Positions 42,058 through 53,682 of a stretch of 64,000 nucleotides of DNA are shown here, piece after piece. Every line of letters starts with the position of its first letter. Within the stretch, counting starts at the first letter, position 1. Origin of the DNA: Pelotomaculum schinkii (GTDB lineage: Bacteria; Bacillota; Desulfotomaculia; Desulfotomaculales; Pelotomaculaceae); assembly GCF_004369205.1 (NCBI RefSeq), contig NZ_QFGA01000001.1, positions 1 to 64,000 of the forward strand, read 5' to 3'. Both the position numbers and the translations under genes were made by a program. Under the pieces are notes generated by a model, which was not told the DNA's origin, did no database searches, and saw only the letters and a program-made list of their open reading frames with translations.

Positions 42058-42181
42058 GTTTTTATTGAATCTTCCTCCAGCATAGTGAATAATTATAAAT
42101 ATCACGTTACAAAATATTTTATGGTCAATGTAGTTATGTACTATAAAATTACAGATAATTTGATTTTTTATTCCAAATTTC

Positions 42182-42211
42182 TTGACAGATTACACTAAGT
42201 TATGGTAAATT
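42182..42211 (+). promoter_or_regulatory. Probable rRNA operon promoter
   Basis: TTGACA (42182-42187) and TAAATT (42206-42211) are 18 bases apart in an AT-rich stretch, about 510 bases before 16S. Confidence 0.5.
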
Positions 42212-42219
42212 ATTAAATG

Positions 42220-42719
42220 TTGCTGCTGAATTTATCACGATTGGCTCAGGCCAGTCGAGTTAAGGTCAAGTAGCGGGGGACATCCTGCATTAACTGATAT
42301 CAACCTGCACAAATTGCCACTTGACCGCAGATTGTAGAAGTGATAGAATAACAACTGTTCGCGCCGCAAGGCGGGAATCCGGCCAGAAAATACCAGTTGA
42401 CACGGGGCCGGCAGAAATGATAAGATAACATTTGCGTCGCGCTAAAGGGCGACACGGTCTTTGAAAACTAAACAGTGGATGGATGGAAATGAGACGTGGG
42501 ATGTGAGACGTGAGACGTGGGAATGAATGATAGACTCAAGGGTCCAGGACCCAAGAGGAAGTCGGGAGTTCACACGACAAACGACCACAAACCATGACTC
42601 AAACACATGACTCTCGTCAAAGTGAAAACTAAACGAGCAGTACATTCCAAAACAACGAGTGAGAAGTGCCGAGAGGTACAGGCTCACAAACTTACGAGCG
42701 AGATCAAATTTTTCAGATA
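42220..42719 (+). other. rRNA leader with GAGACGTG repeats
   Basis: A gene-free stretch of 500 bases. From 42490 it has GAGACGTG copies and the hairpin GGGTCC/GGACCC, followed by CACGACAAACGACCACAA. This is the same layout as the ITS and trailer, so these are probably the RNase III processing stems of 16S. The sequence CTTTGAAAACT, common in Bacillota rRNA leaders, is at 42460. Confidence 0.6.
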
Positions 42720-44742
<2,023 letters not shown>

Positions 44743-45328
44743 AGGTCAAGCTACAAAGGGCATACGGTGGATGCCTAGGCGCACAGGGCCGAAGAAGGAC
44801 GTGGCAAGCTGCGAAAAGCTACGGGGAGCCGCAAACAGGCATAGATCCGTAGATATCCGAATGGGGCAACCCGGCGGGGGCAAACCCCCGTCACCGTTAA
44901 CTGAATCCATAGGTTAACGGAGGGCACCCGGCGAACTGAAACATCTTAGTAGCCGGAGGAAAAGAAAGAAAGATCGAACCCCCTAGTAGCGGCGAGCGAA
45001 GCGGGGCGAGCCTAAACCAGTAGTGCATGCACGACTGGGGTTGCGGGACTCTCATCAGATAGTGTAGTAGATTTAGCCGAAGCGGCCTGGAAAGGCCCGG
45101 CATAGGAGGTAAAACCCCTGTAGGCGAAAAGTCGAGGTACTACGAGAGTATCCCAAGTACCACGGGACACGGGGAACCCTGTGGGAATCCGGGAGGACCA
45201 CCTCCCAAGGCTAAATACCCGGTGCGACCGATAGAGAACAAGTACCGTGAGGGAAAGGTGAAAAGCACCCCGGGAGGGGAGTGAAACAGCACCTGAAACC
45301 GTATGCTTACAAACAGTCAGAGCACTAT

Positions 45329-45432
45329 TCGGTAGTCGGTAGTGGGTAGTCGGTAGTCAGAATTAAGAAAGAATTCGCTAAAGCGAATTCTGGTAATTAA
45401 CCGACAACGGACTACTGACTACTGACTACCGA
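45329..45432 (+). repeat. Helix 25 intervening sequence in 23S
   Basis: The left arm has four GGTAGT units (TCGGTAGTCGGTAGTGGGTA, then GTCGGTAGTCAG), and the right arm is GACTACTGACTACTGACTAC. The centre is the hairpin AATTCGCT / AGCGAATT. It is flanked by standard 23S sequence (CAGTCAGAGCACT and GTGTGATGGCGTAC). Confidence 0.85.
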
Positions 45433-46050
45433 AGTGTGATGGCGTACTTTTTGTAGAACGGACCGGCGAGTTACGTCCAGCGGGCAAGGTTAAGCGAAAG
45501 AGACGCGGAGCCGCAGCGAAAGCAAGTCTTAATAGGGCGAATGAGTCCGTTGGAGTAGACCCGAAACCGGGTGATCTACCCATGTCCAGAGTGAAGCTTT
45601 AGTAAAATAAAGTGGAGGCTCGAACCGACCGTCGTTGAAAAGGCGGCGGATGAGGTGTGGGTAGGGGTGAAATGCCAATCGAACCCGGAAATAGCTGGTT
45701 CTCCCCGAAATAGCTTTAGGGCTAGCCTTAGGGATGAATACCGGAGGTAGAGCACTGACTGGGCTAGGGGTCTTCACCGATTACCGAACCCAATCAAACT
45801 CCGAATGCCGGATATTATGACCCTAGGAGTCAGACTGCGGGTGCTAAGATTCGTAGTCAAGAGGGAAACAGCCCAGACCGCCGGCTAAGGTCCCAAAGAC
45901 AGGCTAAGTGGAAAAGGATGTGGAGTTGCCCGGACAACCAGGATGTTGGCTTAGAAGCAGCCACCATTTAAAGAGTGCGTAATAGCTCACTGGTCAAGTG
46001 GCTCTGCGCCGAAAATGTAACGGGGCTAAGCCTGTCACCGAAGCCACGGA

Positions 46051-46472
46051 TTTGAGAAGTGAGAGGTGAGAGGTTAGAAATGGGAGAAAAGATAAGCTCA
46101 TTTCGTGACCTTAAAGTGTATCAAAAAAGTTATCAATTAGCTTTGGAGGTACACAAGGAAACGAAAACCTTTCCAGATATTGAACGATATGAACTTGGTG
46201 CACAATTACGAAGAGCAGCTGTATCCATACCAGCAAATATAGCTGAGGGATATGGTCGTAAGAACTCCAATGCTGAATTCAAGCATTTTTTGCGAAACGC
46301 ATTGGGTTCATGCAACGAAGTACAAGTGTTGCTAAGCATATCAAAAGACCTAGGATATATTGCAGACACAGAATATGTACAGCAGTATGATGAACTAGGC
46401 AAACAAATCTATCGTCTGATAGAAGTCTGGAAATAGGTTCCCACATCTAACATCTCACATCTCACTTCTCAG
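46051..46472 (+). mobile_element. Helix 45 intervening sequence with ORF
   Basis: A 422-base insertion in 23S. Its ends are inverted: TGAGAAGTGAGAGGTGAGAG at the left against CTCACATCTCACTTCTCA at the right. Standard 23S sequence (GAAGCCACGGAT and GATGGTAGGGGAGCG) flanks it. It contains the four-helix-bundle protein gene. Confidence 0.88.
46080..46436 (+). CDS. Four-helix-bundle protein of 23S rRNA intervening sequence
   Basis: A 118-residue protein with the family signature FRDLKVYQKSYQLALEVHKETKTFPDIERYELGAQLRRAAVSIPANIAEGYGRKNSNAEFKHFLRNALGSCNEVQVLL. These small helical-bundle proteins (S23-like) are encoded in 23S IVS elements in Leptospira, Coxiella and other bacteria; the role is not known but could be IVS maintenance or RNA binding. 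The start at 46080 follows GAGAGGTTAGAA, so the ribosome site lies in the repeat arm. An upstream start at 46059 would lie inside the repeat. The gene is on the rRNA strand and AT-rich. Confidence 0.9.
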   Translation: MGEKISSFRDLKVYQKSYQLALEVHKETKTFPDIERYELGAQLRRAAVSIPANIAEGYGRKNSNAEFKHFLRNALGSCNEVQVLLSISKDLGYIADTEYVQQYDELGKQIYRLIEVWK

Positions 46473-47195
46473 ATGGTAGGGGAGCGTTCTCATCTGGTTG
46501 AAGCAGTACCGAAAGGAGCTGTGGACGGGTGAGAAGTGAGAATGCCGGTATAAGTAAACGAAAAGGCAGGTGAGAATCCTGCCCGCCGAAAGCCTAAGGT
46601 TTTCTGGGGAAGGCTCGTCCGCCCAGAGTAAGCCGGGGCCTAAGCCGAGGCTAAATAGCGTAGGCGATGGAAAATCGGTTGAGAATCCGATGCCACTTAA
46701 TGCCGTTTGAAGGATGGGGTGACACAGGAGGGTAAGCTGAGCGCACGATTGGAAAAGTGCGTCCAAGGAGGTAGGGTAAGAGACAGGAAAAACCGTCTCT
46801 TAAAAAAGCCCGAGAACTGATGGGGAGCGAAATTAAGTAGCGAAGCAGCCGGCGCCCAAACTGTCAAGAAAAACCTCTAACGAGGCATTTAAGTGCCCGT
46901 ACCGCAAACCGACACAGGTAGGTGGGGTGAGAATCCTAAGGCGCGCGAGAAAACCCTCGTTAAGGAACTCGGCAAAATGACCCCGTAACTTCGGGAGAAG
47001 GGGTACCCCGTTAGCGTGAAGAACAAACGTTTGGAGCGTGAGGGGGTCGCAGAGAAAAGGCCCAAGCGACTGTTTACCAAAAACACAGGTCCCTGCAAAA
47101 TCGCGAGATGAAGTATAGGGGCTGACGCCTGCCCGGTGCTGGAAGGTTAAGGGGAGAGGTCAGACTTAAAGTCGAAGCTTTGAACCGAAGCCCCA

Positions 47196-47280
<85 letters not shown>

Positions 47281-47282
47281 TT

Positions 47283-47317
<35 letters not shown>

Positions 47318-47530
47318 TAATGCCGGTGAAGATGCCGGCTACCTGCGACAGGACAGAAAGACCCCGTGGAGCTTTACTGCAACCTGACATTGGGTTTTGG
47401 TATTGGATGTACAGGATAGGTGGGAGGCAGGGAAGTCAGTACGCAAGTATTGGCGGAGCCAACGTTGGGATACCACCCTTTGAGTATTGAAGTTCTAACA
47501 CAGTTTCGTGGATCCGGGACGTGGACAGTA

Positions 47531-47564
<34 letters not shown>

Positions 47565-47722
47565 CAAAGAGTAACGGAGGCGCCCAAAGGTTTCCTCAGC
47601 GCGGTTGGAAATCGCGCGCACAGAGTGTAAAGGCAGAAGGGAGCTTGACAGCGAGACGAACAGGTCGAGCTGGGACGAAAGTCGGGCTTAGTGATCCGGC
47701 GGTATCGAGTGGAAGAGCCGTC

Positions 47723-47775
<53 letters not shown>

Positions 47776-47776
47776 C

Positions 47777-47831
<55 letters not shown>

Positions 47832-47835
47832 TAGT

Positions 47836-47872
<37 letters not shown>

Positions 47873-47877
47873 TACGT

Positions 47878-47920
<43 letters not shown>

Positions 47921-47947
47921 TCGCAGGCGCAGGAAACTTGAGAGGAG

Positions 47948-47978
<31 letters not shown>

Positions 47979-48037
47979 AGACCACTGGTGTACCAGTTAT
48001 CGTGCCAACGGTAGCGCTGGGTAATTATGTCTGGCCG

Positions 48038-48070
<33 letters not shown>

Positions 48071-48202
48071 CCCCTCGAGATGAGGTTTCCCACAGAGTAA
48101 TCTGGTAAGACCCCTGGGAGACTACCAGGTAGATAGGCCGGGAGTGTAAGCTCAGTAATGAGTTCAGCCGACCGGTACTAATAGGTCGAGGGCTTGACCT
48201 AA

Positions 48203-48376
48203 GAAAAGACATGGGAAAAGAGACGTGAGACGTGGGCATAAAGGACATTGTCAAGGGTCCAGGACCCGAGCCAAAGGCCTGAGCGCTCAACGGCACACGA
48301 CTCACAAGACACACGTTGCGCGTACTCCTATGCTGTACAGTTTTGAGAGAACATCTCAATAAAACAAGGTAAAGGT
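48203..48376 (+). other. 23S-5S spacer
   Basis: A 174-base spacer with GAGACGTGAGACGTGG, the GGGTCC/GGACCC hairpin and CACACGACTCACAAGACACA, the same block seen in the leader and ITS. No tRNA is present. Confidence 0.6.
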
Positions 48377-48494
48377 TTCTGGTGACAATGTCGGAGGGGG
48401 TACACCCGTTCCCATCCCGAACACGGCAGTTAAGCCCTCCTGAGCCGATGGTACTTGGGGCGTTGGCCCCTGGGAGAGTAGGTCGTCGCCAGAT
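48377..48494 (+). rRNA. rrf: 5S rRNA
   Basis: TTCTGGTGACAATGTCGGAG at the 5' end pairs with TCGTCGCCAGA at the 3' end. It contains CCCGTTCCCATCCCGAACAC and GGGAGAGTAGG. The length of about 118 is typical. Confidence 0.95.
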
Positions 48495-48501
48495 TATTTT
48501 T

Positions 48502-48539
48502 AAGCCTCATGGTCAACTGCCATGAGGCTTTGTTTTTTT
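48502..48539 (+). terminator. Terminator of rRNA operon
   Basis: The stem AAGCCTCATGG / CCATGAGGCTT is followed by TGTTTTTTT. Confidence 0.9.
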
Positions 48540-48550
48540 GTCTCGCTCCG

Positions 48551-48567
48551 CCCGTTCCCATCCCGAA
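48551..48567 (+). repeat. 17-base copy of 5S segment
   Basis: CCCGTTCCCATCCCGAA occurs in the 5S gene and again here, just past the terminator. The rest of 48540-48760 shows no gene; it may include the left end of the insertion sequence. Confidence 0.7.
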
Positions 48568-48768
48568 TCTCCCTCCCTGTTATATGTAAAAACTAAATGT
48601 TCTATGTATGTTGCATGATACCGAGATATTAATTTGATTAACTTTATTTCAACCTACCTGGCAACAAATGAATCTGTAAATGCATGATGAGTAAGTAGCT
48701 GTAAAATAACTGTGGGTGATCACCAGTAATCTCCAGGCGAAAAGACAAGGAGTTTTTCCACGGAGAAA

Positions 48769-48820
48769 AGAAGAAAACCTCCAATGCAAGTAAGCCAAAC
48801 CGACAAAGGAGGTTTCTTCT
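48769..48820 (+). promoter_or_regulatory. Hairpin covering the transposase ribosome site
   Basis: AGAAGAAAACCTCC (48769-48782) can pair with GGAGGTTTCTTCT (48808-48820), one base bulged. The second arm contains the GGAGG ribosome site of the transposase, whose GTG start is at 48822. Read-through transcripts would be poorly translated. Confidence 0.65.
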
Positions 48821-48821
48821 A

Positions 48822-50321
48822 GTGAATACATCACCCCAAATCCAAGCAGCCCAAGACTATCTGAAAGAAAGTTCCTGGCTGCAAGAGAAAAGAGTGAGTA
48901 CTTTACTTAACAGTGTACTTGCCGGAAAGACAAATTTCAATACTTTAGAAAAAGAACTATTTACCATTGCCAGAGACTACTTGATTCAGATGCTGACTGC
49001 ATTTTTAGAACACCTTGATCGGCTCATACTTTACTCGGCCGAACGGGAGGGTTGGGAAGTAGTTGAAATAAGGGAGCGAAGCCTCGAAACCACCCTGGGG
49101 GTGCTCAGCTACCCAAGACGCTACTACAAAAAGCGCACTTTAAGCGGAGCTTACGCTTACACCTTTTTGCTGGACGAACTGCTGGGTATACCAGCAAGAG
49201 CGCATGTCTCTGCCCGGTTGAGCGAAATAGCCGTAATGCTTGCCGCCGAACAAACCTACAGGAAGGCAAAAGAAACCTTAAAGACCACTTTGGGGGTGAG
49301 CATCAGCCACGAGACCATCCATCGGGATGTCCAAGTAGCCGGTGAACACCTCAAGAAATGGGATGGGGAAACTGGCTTAGACGGTACCGGTATCCGTGTT
49401 GTCCCTTTATTGGTTGTCGAAGTAGACGGAGCGATGATCAAACAACAGCGCCGGCACAAAAGAAGTGAGCAGAGACGCTTTGAGTTAAAAACAGCGGTAG
49501 TTTATGAAGGGTGGGAAGAAGGTCCGAATGGCAGAGCAAAACTGATCAACCCCACTTACTTCATTTACCACGGAAAAGGAGAAGAATTTTGGGGCGCCTT
49601 AGAACGGCGTTTAAGCCGGCTCTACGATCTTGACGGCTGCCCAAGAAAAATTATTGCCGGGGACGGAGCCGACTGGATCCGGGAAGGAGCCGATCTTTTA
49701 GGGGCCGAATATCAATACTGCCGGTTCCACTTAAAAAGGGATCTTATTAGCCTGTTTAACCCCCAGCACAGAAAAAAACTCGAGAAAATCCTCTATACGA
49801 ACGACACGAACAGCCGGGCCGCTTTCAATATGTTTTTAAGGACGTTGATCATTGAAGAACCAAACGAAACCAGAAAAGAAAAACTAAGAGCTTTCCAAAG
49901 CCTAATCAATAGCGTTTGGGAAGGGATTACCGACTGGCGGGAAAGAAACCGTCCCTGCCCTTCCCCGGCCCGGGGATTGGGAGTTATCGAACCCAATGTG
50001 GGGCATACCATTGCCCGTCGGTTTAAACATCAGGGGGCTTCCTGGTCGGTAAACGGATCTGACAATCTCGCCCATGTTCGTTGTGCAAAAAGAAACGGTA
50101 ATCTTATAGATATTCTTCGCCTGCCAGGGCCGCCTACTCCAGAGAGTGAGCCGGTACGAGTTCAGGACGGCTATTGGGCCAGAAGACAAACAGATGGCCT
50201 GGCTGCAAAAGATCCTGGGGATTGGGTACGGGCATCCTTGCCGGCAGCTTATGGACCCAATCAGAAAAGCCGGGAACTGGCATTACTAATTAGCCGTCTC
50301 ACTTTAGATTGGATTTTTTAG
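48822..50321 (+). CDS. ISLre2 family transposase
   Basis: A 499-residue transposase of the ISLre2/UPF0236 type. The N-terminal part has REGWEVVEIRERSLETTLGVLSYPRRYYKKR. DDE candidates are the Asp in VVEVDGAMIK (about 206) and IIAGDGADWIREGA (about 286), with an acidic residue later. The end includes VEPNVGH-like VIEPNVGHTIARRFKHQG and WSVNGSDNLAHVR. The gene appears intact. The start is GTG with GGAGG nine bases before. It is inserted right after the rRNA operon. The element ends are not identified with certainty. Confidence 0.92.
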   Translation: MNTSPQIQAAQDYLKESSWLQEKRVSTLLNSVLAGKTNFNTLEKELFTIARDYLIQMLTAFLEHLDRLILYSAEREGWEVVEIRERSLETTLGVLSYPRRYYKKRTLSGAYAYTFLLDELLGIPARAHVSARLSEIAVMLAAEQTYRKAKETLKTTLGVSISHETIHRDVQVAGEHLKKWDGETGLDGTGIRVVPLLVVEVDGAMIKQQRRHKRSEQRRFELKTAVVYEGWEEGPNGRAKLINPTYFIYHGKGEEFWGALERRLSRLYDLDGCPRKIIAGDGADWIREGADLLGAEYQYCRFHLKRDLISLFNPQHRKKLEKILYTNDTNSRAAFNMFLRTLIIEEPNETRKEKLRAFQSLINSVWEGITDWRERNRPCPSPARGLGVIEPNVGHTIARRFKHQGASWSVNGSDNLAHVRCAKRNGNLIDILRLPGPPTPESEPVRVQDGYWARRQTDGLAAKDPGDWVRASLPAAYGPNQKSRELALLISRLTLDWIF

Positions 50322-50356
50322 ACATGTTTTTGGTGAATCCCTGAGGCTTTTTTTGG

Positions 50357-50512
50357 GCGGCGCCGTCAGGGTAGCCTTGACTGCCGGGGGCCACACGCAT
50401 GGTATAATGGGAGAAACGACGGGTTCGCTATCTTTGTAGACATGTTCCCGGAGCCACCCCGTCGGCATGTTTTATCAGACCATGCGTGGGGGTGGCAGTC
50501 AAGGCCGCCGCC
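50357..50512. repeat. Inverted-repeat element downstream of transposase
   Basis: AGCCTTGACTGCC and CACGCATGGT (50372-50403) are mirrored by ACCATGCGTG and GGCAGTCAAGGCC (50479-50505), with GGCGGC/GCCGCC outside and GACGGG/CCCGTC inside. It may be the right end of the IS or an independent small element. A possible -10 (TATAAT) lies inside at 50404. From 50513 to 50756 there is no convincing gene. Confidence 0.6.
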
Positions 50513-50704
50513 ACCGTGTTTTAAATTTTTTGCAATCTATATCGTGTCAAATTTATAACCTGGTTGAGTTGCATTGGAAATTATCGGATACGACCCACTT
50601 TAACTTGACAGCATCGATGAGTAATAACATGTTTGCACGGAAATTGATGATATGGTAAGATAATATGAAGAATATGCTGCTGTTCTTTACTTAATAATGA
50701 ACTT

Positions 50705-50722
50705 AAGCGCTTGGCGCTTTTT
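50705..50722 (+). terminator. Small terminator hairpin before yebC
   Basis: AAGCGC TTG GCGCTT followed by TTTT, 35 bases ahead of yebC. It may be an end of upstream transcription or an attenuator. Confidence 0.6.
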
Positions 50723-50756
50723 TAGTTTGAAACATACGTTTAAAGGGGAGATAATT

Positions 50757-51488
50757 ATGTCCGGTCACTCCAAGTGGGCAACCATTAAACGCAAAAAGGC
50801 CAAAGTAGATGCGCAGCGCGGCAAATTATTTACCCGTTTGGCCAGGGAAATAATTGTAGCGGCTCGCAATGGCGGTGCGGATCCGGATGGCAACATGCGG
50901 CTCAAAACCGCTATCCAAAAAGCAAAGGAAGCTAATATACCCAATGATAATATAACCAGGGCCATACAGAAGGGCGCCGGCGAACCGGGTGGCGCGGCCT
51001 ATGAAGAATTCAATTACGAAGGGTACGGCCCGGGCGGTGTAGCGGTAATGCTTGAAATTATGACTGATAACCGTAACCGTACAGCGGGCGAAATACGTTA
51101 TATATTCTCAAAAAATGGCGGGAGCCTGGGAGAATCCGGATGTGTCTCCTGGATGTTTGATCAAAAGGGGTTGTTTGTAATTGAAAAAGCAGACAATACA
51201 ATCAGTGAAGATGATTTAATGCTTCTGGCCCTTGAAGCAGGAGCGGAGGATTTTAAGGTTGAGGATGACTCTTATGAAATAACCTCCGAGCCAGGTGATT
51301 TTTCCGGGATAAAAGAAATACTGGAAAGTAAAGGTGTCAATATGGCTATGGCTGAGGTTACCATGGTGCCGCAGAATACTATAAAGCTTGAGGGCAAGGA
51401 CGCTGAGCTGATGGTCCGCCTCATGGAAACCCTGGAAGAGCATGATGATGTGCAAAACGTCTATGCCAACTTTGAACTTGACGATTAG
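50757..51488 (+). CDS. yebC: YebC/PmpR family regulatory protein
   Basis: A 243-residue protein: [32 protein letters not shown], then [19 protein letters not shown] and [47 protein letters not shown]. The family was described as a transcription factor and, for some members, as a translation factor that relieves ribosome stalling. ATG 50757 follows AAAGGGGAG. Its position before bofC and ruv genes is the same as in Bacillus. Confidence 0.95.
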   Translation: MSGHSKWATIKRKKAKVDAQRGKLFTRLAREIIVAARNGGADPDGNMRLKTAIQKAKEANIPNDNITRAIQKGAGEPGGAAYEEFNYEGYGPGGVAVMLEIMTDNRNRTAGEIRYIFSKNGGSLGESGCVSWMFDQKGLFVIEKADNTISEDDLMLLALEAGAEDFKVEDDSYEITSEPGDFSGIKEILESKGVNMAMAEVTMVPQNTIKLEGKDAELMVRLMETLEEHDDVQNVYANFELDD

Positions 51489-51523
51489 ACGGTTGGACTT
51501 ATTAGTTATATGGTCTCAAGATC

Positions 51524-51560
51524 AAGCCCCAGCTCAAACGAGTTTGGGGCTTTTTCTTTT
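51524..51560 (+). terminator. Terminator of yebC
   Basis: The stem AAGCCCCA / TGGGGCTT with a 13-base loop is followed by TTTCTTTTT. Confidence 0.85.
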
Positions 51561-51639
51561 TGAATGGCTTGTTATAGAATACCTAAATATGGTAATAATA
51601 TAATCATCATGTTAATATTAAAAAGGATATGGTAAGCAG

Positions 51640-52269
51640 ATGATTTTGAGCAATAATAAAATATTGGCGGCAGTATTTCTAATACCGGCTGCAATACTTA
51701 TAACAGCGGCAGGTATATATTGCGGCAGCCGTTTGGCCGGCCAGCCTGGGGCGCATTATTTTGCTGTATTCCAAAACCAGGTTGATTTCTTAAAGCCCAG
51801 AGTTACTTCCGATACAATCCTGACCAGGGAAAGACTTTTTGCATGTGAGGACGTTGAAGTCAATGAACAAGAGCCGGCTCCTGAAGAATTAAGGGGACTC
51901 AGCCGGAAGGAGCTGGTCGAAAAATTTTCCCCCGAAGGGTGGGAGGTAACCTTTAATGACCCGAAATCCTTGATTTTAACGGGACGTTCTGATCAGTTGT
52001 GTTCCAAACACAAAAGTTACCGTCACCTGGGCCTTTTTCAGGGCTGGCTGGCAATATACGAAGGGCCTCTCGGCTATAACGAAAAGATTATCAGGGTCGA
52101 GTCAATTACTGCTGCAGATCTCCCCGGTGAACTTCAGGTAAAACTGCAGCAGGCTATGGATTTTCAAAAACAGGCCGGCGCCGCCGCAGATAAGTTGCGG
52201 GGTGAGTTGGAGTTTGAAACTGAAGAAGCCCTCAATGCGGCCCTTGAAAATATCGACGAACACGGTTAA
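51640..52269 (+). CDS. bofC: BofC-like forespore protein
   Basis: A 209-residue protein with an N-terminal membrane helix (ILAAVFLIPAAILITAAGIYCG) and a BofC-type domain: LTRERLFACEDVEVNE, LRGLSRKELVEKFSPEGWEVTF, and SDQLCSKHKSYRHLGLFQGWLAIYEGPLG. BofC in Bacillus restrains SpoIVB signalling during sigma-K activation, between forespore and mother cell. Position between yebC and ruv genes, as in Bacillus, supports the call. The two cysteines in FACED and QLCSK are conserved in the family. Confidence 0.82.
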   Translation: MILSNNKILAAVFLIPAAILITAAGIYCGSRLAGQPGAHYFAVFQNQVDFLKPRVTSDTILTRERLFACEDVEVNEQEPAPEELRGLSRKELVEKFSPEGWEVTFNDPKSLILTGRSDQLCSKHKSYRHLGLFQGWLAIYEGPLGYNEKIIRVESITAADLPGELQVKLQQAMDFQKQAGAAADKLRGELEFETEEALNAALENIDEHG

Positions 52270-52481
52270 GATCTGCATTAGATAGTACCCATACGTAGGA
52301 CCTGTCAGCCTAAAAAATTTTGTTTACCTGTTTTATATAATAGCAGGCTAACTAGTTACTGAGCAGACAGCGATAGAACCCAGCAATGAAAATGCTGAGC
52401 ATAGAGAGTATCCCCCCTCAAATATGAGTGCGAGATGTATCAAAGATTTTCACAGGAATCGTAAATAAGCTATATAAATTG

Positions 52482-52511
52482 TTGACACGAACATCAGTTC
52501 CGAAATAATAT
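52482..52511 (+). promoter_or_regulatory. SOS promoter of ruvCAB with perfect LexA box
   Basis: TTGACA (52482) and TAATAT (52506) are 18 bases apart. GAACATCAGTTC (52489-52500), inside CGAAC-N4-GTTCCG, is a perfect GAAC-N4-GTTC LexA site of the Gram-positive type, in the spacer. This indicates DNA-damage induction of the ruv operon. The rest of 52270-52583 shows nothing else. Confidence 0.8.
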
Positions 52512-52583
52512 GGTAACATAAGATGACAAGGTCAACAAGATATTGGCTGAAAAAATTTAGATATAGGGAAACACGTTAATTAT

Positions 52584-53072
52584 ATGCTAATACTTGGAAT
52601 TGATCCCGGTACTGCTATTACCGGTTTCGGTGTGGTAGATTACCGGGGCAACAGTTTTTCAATGGTGGAATGCGGTTGCATCCGTACCCAAGCAGGCCTT
52701 CCTCTTGCTGAAAGGTTGCAAACACTTTACCGGGGACTTTTGGATACTATCAAGCAGTACAACCCTGCACATGTTGCCGTGGAAGAACTTTTTTTCAACA
52801 ACAATGTTCGTACTGCCCTGGCGGTAGGTCACGCCAGGGGTGTTATTTTGCTCGCGGCTGCGGAAGCAGGGGTTCCTGTGTTTGAATATACTCCCCTGCA
52901 GGTTAAACAGGCCGTGGCCGGTTTTGGGCGCGCCGCCAAAGCGCAGGTGCAGTATATGGTCAAAACAATACTGTGTTTACCATCCGTTCCGGGTCCTGAT
53001 GATGTTGCGGACGCGCTGGCGGTTGCGATATGCCATGCCCACCTATATGAATGGGAGAGGAAGTTTAAATGA
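52584..53072 (+). CDS. ruvC: Holliday junction resolvase RuvC
   Basis: A 162-residue endonuclease that cuts Holliday junctions. Catalytic acids are D7 ([10 protein letters not shown]), E67/E68 ([11 protein letters not shown]), and D139-D140 plus D143 ([13 protein letters not shown]), matching the D-E-D-D set of the family. It overlaps ruvA (ATGA). The 5' promoter carries a LexA box. The length is typical. Confidence 0.97.
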   Translation: MLILGIDPGTAITGFGVVDYRGNSFSMVECGCIRTQAGLPLAERLQTLYRGLLDTIKQYNPAHVAVEELFFNNNVRTALAVGHARGVILLAAAEAGVPVFEYTPLQVKQAVAGFGRAAKAQVQYMVKTILCLPSVPGPDDVADALAVAICHAHLYEWERKFK

Positions 53073-53662
53073 TAGCTTTTCTTAATGGCAGGCTGGCTGA
53101 TATTCAGGCAGGCGCGGTAGTAATTGACGTGGGTGGAATAGGGTATCATGTCCAGGTGCCCTTGTCTCTTATACACAGTCTGCCGGAACCCGGCGGCCAG
53201 ATCATGCTGCATACTCACCTCGCGGTTCGGGAGGATGATATCAGCTTGTACGGCTTTAGGGAGCGTGGGGAACTCGAGTATTTTTTAAAGCTATTAAACG
53301 TATCCGGAGTCGGTCCCAAAGGAGCGCTGGCTGTACTTACCTTGTTTGAGCCGGGGGAACTCGGCCAGGCCATCGTCAATGAAGACCTGCCCGCCTTAAC
53401 CAGAGTACCGGGAATCGGGAAGAAGACGGCCGGGCGGATTATCCTTGAGTTAAAAGACAAAATACCACTGACTGCGATTCAAGACGCGCCCGGCCGTAAA
53501 CAGGCCGGATTGAAAGCTGACGCGGTAGCAGCGCTGGAGGCGCTGGGCTACTCTACTGCGGAGGCCCATAAGGGAGTGAAGGAAGCTCTGGCCGGATTTA
53601 ATGAGGAACCTCCGGTAGCGGAACTGATCAAGAAAGCCTTGCGAATGCTGGTTAAATCTTAA
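53069..53662 (+). CDS. ruvA: Holliday junction helicase subunit RuvA
   Basis: A 197-residue protein that binds the four-way junction as a tetramer. OB-fold [31 protein letters not shown], helix-hairpin-helix segments [13 protein letters not shown] and [19 protein letters not shown], and the C-terminal RuvB-binding domain [19 protein letters not shown] are all present. It is coupled to ruvC and 20 bases ahead of ruvB. Confidence 0.97.
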   Translation: MIAFLNGRLADIQAGAVVIDVGGIGYHVQVPLSLIHSLPEPGGQIMLHTHLAVREDDISLYGFRERGELEYFLKLLNVSGVGPKGALAVLTLFEPGELGQAIVNEDLPALTRVPGIGKKTAGRIILELKDKIPLTAIQDAPGRKQAGLKADAVAALEALGYSTAEAHKGVKEALAGFNEEPPVAELIKKALRMLVKS

Positions 53663-53682
53663 GACGGTTGAGGAGTACCCAC

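Noticed and set aside
50467-50658. Possible 63-residue plus-strand protein upstream of yebC
   Set aside because: It starts inside an inverted-repeat element, lacks a ribosome site and shows no family features.
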